Assembly (NCBI GenBank): GCA_003427395.1
Contig: BFEA01000073.1
Coordinates: 2,577,575 to 2,599,599 of the forward strand
Direction of reading: 5' to 3'
Length of the DNA: 22,025 nucleotides
Source: Chara braunii
Taxonomy: Eukaryota; Streptophyta; Charophyceae; Charales; Characeae
Translations under genes and position numbers: made by a program
Notes under the pieces: model-generated
What the model was told of the DNA's origin: nothing
Database searches by the model: none
Seen by the model: the letters and a program-made list of their open reading frames with translations, nothing else
Part shown: positions 19,971-22,025 of the stretch, piece after piece
Layout of the letters: each line of letters opens with the position of its first letter
Numbering within the stretch: the stretch's first letter is position 1

Positions 19971-20430
19971 ATGACACTTAGAATATTGAATGAGACAAAT
20001 CCAAAATGTTTCTCAATGAAATGGGAAGACAAATTTGAGATTACGAAGCACTTAGGGGGAGTTGTGCTTGGACTCACTGATTCGAAGTGGGTATCACCAC
20101 AGCAAAGGCGGCGGTTGTACTCGACGAACATCTCTTCCGGAGCAAATGCCTGACGTTGAGTTTCATCCGAAAACTTGCCTACAATTTGTTATCAACAAAA
20201 CCGAGGCATAAAATGAGAAAACCAATTTTGTTATGACAACAAATTGTCACCCTGGGAGTAAAGCCAGCATGCCAGAAGTTAAGTGCATAAAGCAAGGAGA
20301 GCTTCGTCTGCTTCATGTTACTGAAGTTGAAAGAATTATGGGCTGCCCTGCTGAGTATACAGAATTGACTGAAGAGGAAGTTTGCACCTCAATTGATGGA
20401 AAGAAAGAGAGGCAGAGCTATGACAGAAAT
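19971..20430 (+). pseudogene. Fragment of a DNMT3-type DNA (cytosine-5) methyltransferase
   Basis: The translation from ATG 19971 gives LRILNETNPKCF, then SMKWEDKFEITKHLG, then SKWVSPQQRRRLYSTNIS before a stop at 20151. In the next frame, from about 20152, DVEFHPKTCLQFV appears, then a TAA near 20209. After that, FVMTTNCHPGSK, VKCIKQGELRLLHVTEVERIMGCPAEYTEL runs on. The order matches the C-terminal half of a DNMT3 catalytic domain: conserved VSxxxRxRxYxxN block, TTxSxxIKQG block, and TExERxxGxPxxYT block (family knowledge). The expected motif IV (ENV) seems deleted between KCF and SMKW, and the final motif X (GxSxxVP) is absent. Base composition is more A/T-rich than the flanks. It has one frameshift and one stop, so it is dead. 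DRM-type enzymes are a less likely source. The sequence reaches the usual exon-spanning length without a visible intron. Confidence 0.68.
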
Positions 20431-20620
20431 GAGCAACCTGGTCTAAGTTGTAGAACCTTCGACTCCCCCATACCCTCCTCCACCCCAGGGGGTGGAAGCT
20501 AAGGAAAAGATTGAGAAAGGAATGGGAAAAGAACGGGACGGACCCTGACAAACTAACTATCCATAACACCTCAACTCCCTCTCTCATCTATTCCCTCAAA
20601 AACTCACTGACAAGAGATTG

Positions 20621-20680
20621 GTGCGCGATGAGGACATCGCGAAAGAGTGGGGGAAATGTGTCGGGACTTGTGAGTCCCGA
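20621..20680 (+). promoter_or_regulatory. Second polypurine-like site and candidate 3' LTR start
   Basis: GTGCGCGATGAGGACATCGC (20621-20640) repeats the hairpin of the site at 19299, with stem GCGATG/CATCGC and loop AGGA. It is followed by GAGTGGGGGAAATG and then TGTCGGGACT. TCGGGACT (20661-20668), loop TGTG, AGTCCCGA (20673-20680) forms a perfect eight-base inverted repeat. A purine tract followed by TGTCGGGACT is typical of the 3' LTR start in plant Ty3/gypsy elements (from general knowledge). Confidence 0.5.
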
Positions 20681-21206
20681 ATAACTTCTCATCACTCAAG
20701 AGAACGAATATGGACGATCTGTGCACAACAGAGAAATCCGAAGTAAGACGAGATAAAGGCTTAAGCTGCAGGAGGGAATAATGCCCTGGGGCGAGAACCA
20801 CAGGGGGAAAGAACTAATCAGGGGCAAGCAAGCAAGCGCAAGAACAGGGGCATATAGAACATAGTAGGAGGCCGAGAGGGCCATCGGAATGCAATAAGAC
20901 TAAGGTCAAAGGGCCCTTTGAACTAGCAATTGCAGCGCGACAGCAATAAGGGAATGAGGAAGTCAAAGGATGGGCGGGCAGAAGCCACGGGAAACCCAGA
21001 AATGAGGTGCCAACGTGGGGGACCACCTACGGGAGCCCCGGAACGGAGGCCCACGACCAAAGAGATCGGCACGCACAAGGCGCAAGGAAAGACTAAGGAG
21101 AGGGGTCGCTATGGGGCGACGAGACGCCCAAGGGGGATGGGACACCTCGGGGAAAGGCGCCCTGGGCCATGTGGGACTAAGTAAAAATAATGGCATCCGG
21201 GGCGAA

Positions 21207-21414
21207 AAGTGTCGGGGACCGCCGACGGAACTAAGTGTCGGGGACCGTCGACGGGACTAAGTGTCGGGGACCACCGGCGGGACTAAGTGTCGGGGACCGC
21301 CGACGGGACTAAGTGTCGGGGACCGCCGACGGGACTAAGTGTCGGGGACCGCCGACGGGACTAAGTATCGAGGACCACCAACGGGACTAAGTGTCGGGAA
21401 CCACCGACGGGACA
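21207..21414. repeat. 26-bp tandem repeat, 8 copies
   Basis: AAGTGTCGGGGACCGCCGAC and variants start at 21207, 21233, 21259, 21285, 21311, 21337, 21363 and 21389, joined by GGGACT or GGAACT. Each unit can form a small hairpin, GTCGG with CCGAC. Differences between copies are nearly all G/A or C/T (for example GTGTCGGGG to GTATCGAGG). Confidence 0.95.
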
Positions 21415-21490
21415 AGCGGTGGGGACATGTGAAAATCCCAAGAAGAAACGGCGGCACTGCATGAGGGAAGAATAATAAATGCAAGATGCA

Positions 21491-21553
21491 CCGTCAAGAT
21501 CGACATCTTGACGGCCAAGAATATTAGCACCACTAGTGCAAGTACTAGTGGTG
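21491..21553. other. Two adjacent perfect hairpins
   Basis: CCGTCAAGAT, loop CGAC, ATCTTGACGG at 21491-21514. CACCACTAGT, loop GCAAGT, ACTAGTGGTG at 21528-21553. Both have ten-base perfect stems, 13 bases apart. Confidence 0.9.
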
Positions 21554-21950
21554 ACAAACGGGAAGGTCAAAAGGAAACGGAAAAGTAAAGAAAACTGAAG
21601 TGGGAGGCATGGGAGCAATCCAAAAAATCTCGGATCAGCCTCCCTCAAGAAAATAGAATCAAATGAGACCCCATGTGAAAAATAGCCCTCCGGAAGAAAA
21701 TCGGAGTAGGAGGGACCATTGTGGGAGAAACGTAGGAGTAAAAGGGGACTCCCATAGGCATGGGAAGGCCATTATTGCAGTCCGAGAAATAACGAACTGC
21801 ACCTTGGGCATAAGGAGGGTCAAAACTAAGACGAAGAGGCTAGAAAAGGGCCTTAATGACCACTTGACACTTGGCATGCTAGAAAAAAGAGAGAAAAGAA
21901 AAGAAAATGGGGGAGAATAAGGCAAAAAGAGTGAGAGGGAGTGAGTGAGT

Positions 21951-21997
21951 TGGCCGTCATTAGGGACGGCCATAGGTAGGGACTGGCAGGTCCCTAC
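21951..21997. other. Second pair of adjacent perfect hairpins
   Basis: TGGCCGTC, loop ATTAGG, GACGGCCA at 21951-21972. GTAGGGAC, loop TGGCAG, GTCCCTAC at 21976-21997. Eight-base stems and six-base loops, three bases apart, close to the window end. Confidence 0.9.
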
Positions 21998-22025
21998 TGT
22001 TCAAGAAAGGAGGAGAAAAGAAAAG

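Larger units (their letters stand above)
20659..22025 (+). mobile_element. Candidate 3' LTR, possibly running past the window
   Basis: It starts with TGTCGGGACT just after a purine tract. There is no supported ORF in 20660-22025. It contains the 26-bp repeat array and four perfect hairpins. I could not find a matching 5' LTR in the window or a clear TSD, so this is a proposal only. The end would be a CA followed by a short target duplication, which I cannot place. Confidence 0.3.

Noticed and set aside
20930-21260. Overlapping plus-strand frames rich in R, G and P
   Set aside because: GC-rich composition and partial overlap with the 26-bp repeat explain them; no motif.

Overview
The window looks like repeat-rich nuclear DNA of a plant, most likely a non-flowering streptophyte such as a charophyte alga, bryophyte, fern or gymnosperm. 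I infer this from a decayed Ty3/gypsy-type LTR retrotransposon that fills much of the window, abundant minisatellites, and a fragment resembling a DNMT3-type de novo DNA methyltransferase, a family known in several non-flowering plant lineages and lost from angiosperms. Species cannot be fixed from sequence alone. I see no intact host gene, tRNA, rRNA or CRISPR array, and nothing bacterial.

Layout. 1-1905 is a satellite array of about 23 units of about 81 bp. It ends in a 37-bp direct repeat flanking a TC-rich stretch. 2116-4889 is apparently non-coding apart from a 45-bp tandem duplication. 4890-8549 holds four consecutive plus-strand ORFs (A-D). They are broken only by in-frame stops and are paralogues of one two-domain protein family that I do not recognise. 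8988-15557 is gag-pol: capsid-like region, CCHC zinc knuckle, protease, reverse transcriptase, RNase H, and integrase with HHCC, D,D35E and GPY/F-like parts, broken by stops and frameshifts. 15915-16819 is a further acidic ORF of unknown function. 16820-19300 is purine-rich non-coding DNA with two minisatellites. 19299-19340 and 20621-20660 are two related polypurine-tract-like sites. Between them lie another minisatellite and the DNMT3-like pseudogene. From about 20659 a candidate LTR begins with a short inverted repeat. It contains eight 26-bp repeats and several perfect hairpins and may run past the window end.

Reading. The simplest model is one very large, dead LTR element on the plus strand. 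Its internal region would carry four copies of an accessory gene before gag-pol, one extra ORF after integrase, and a long repeat-rich 3' tail. I could not find the 5' LTR, the primer-binding site or target-site duplications, so membership of ORFs A-D and of the DNMT3 fragment in that element is inference. All 12 internal stops counted in ORFs A-D and gag-pol are TGA or TAG, none TAA. This fits C-to-T (or opposite-strand G-to-A) decay of methylated DNA.
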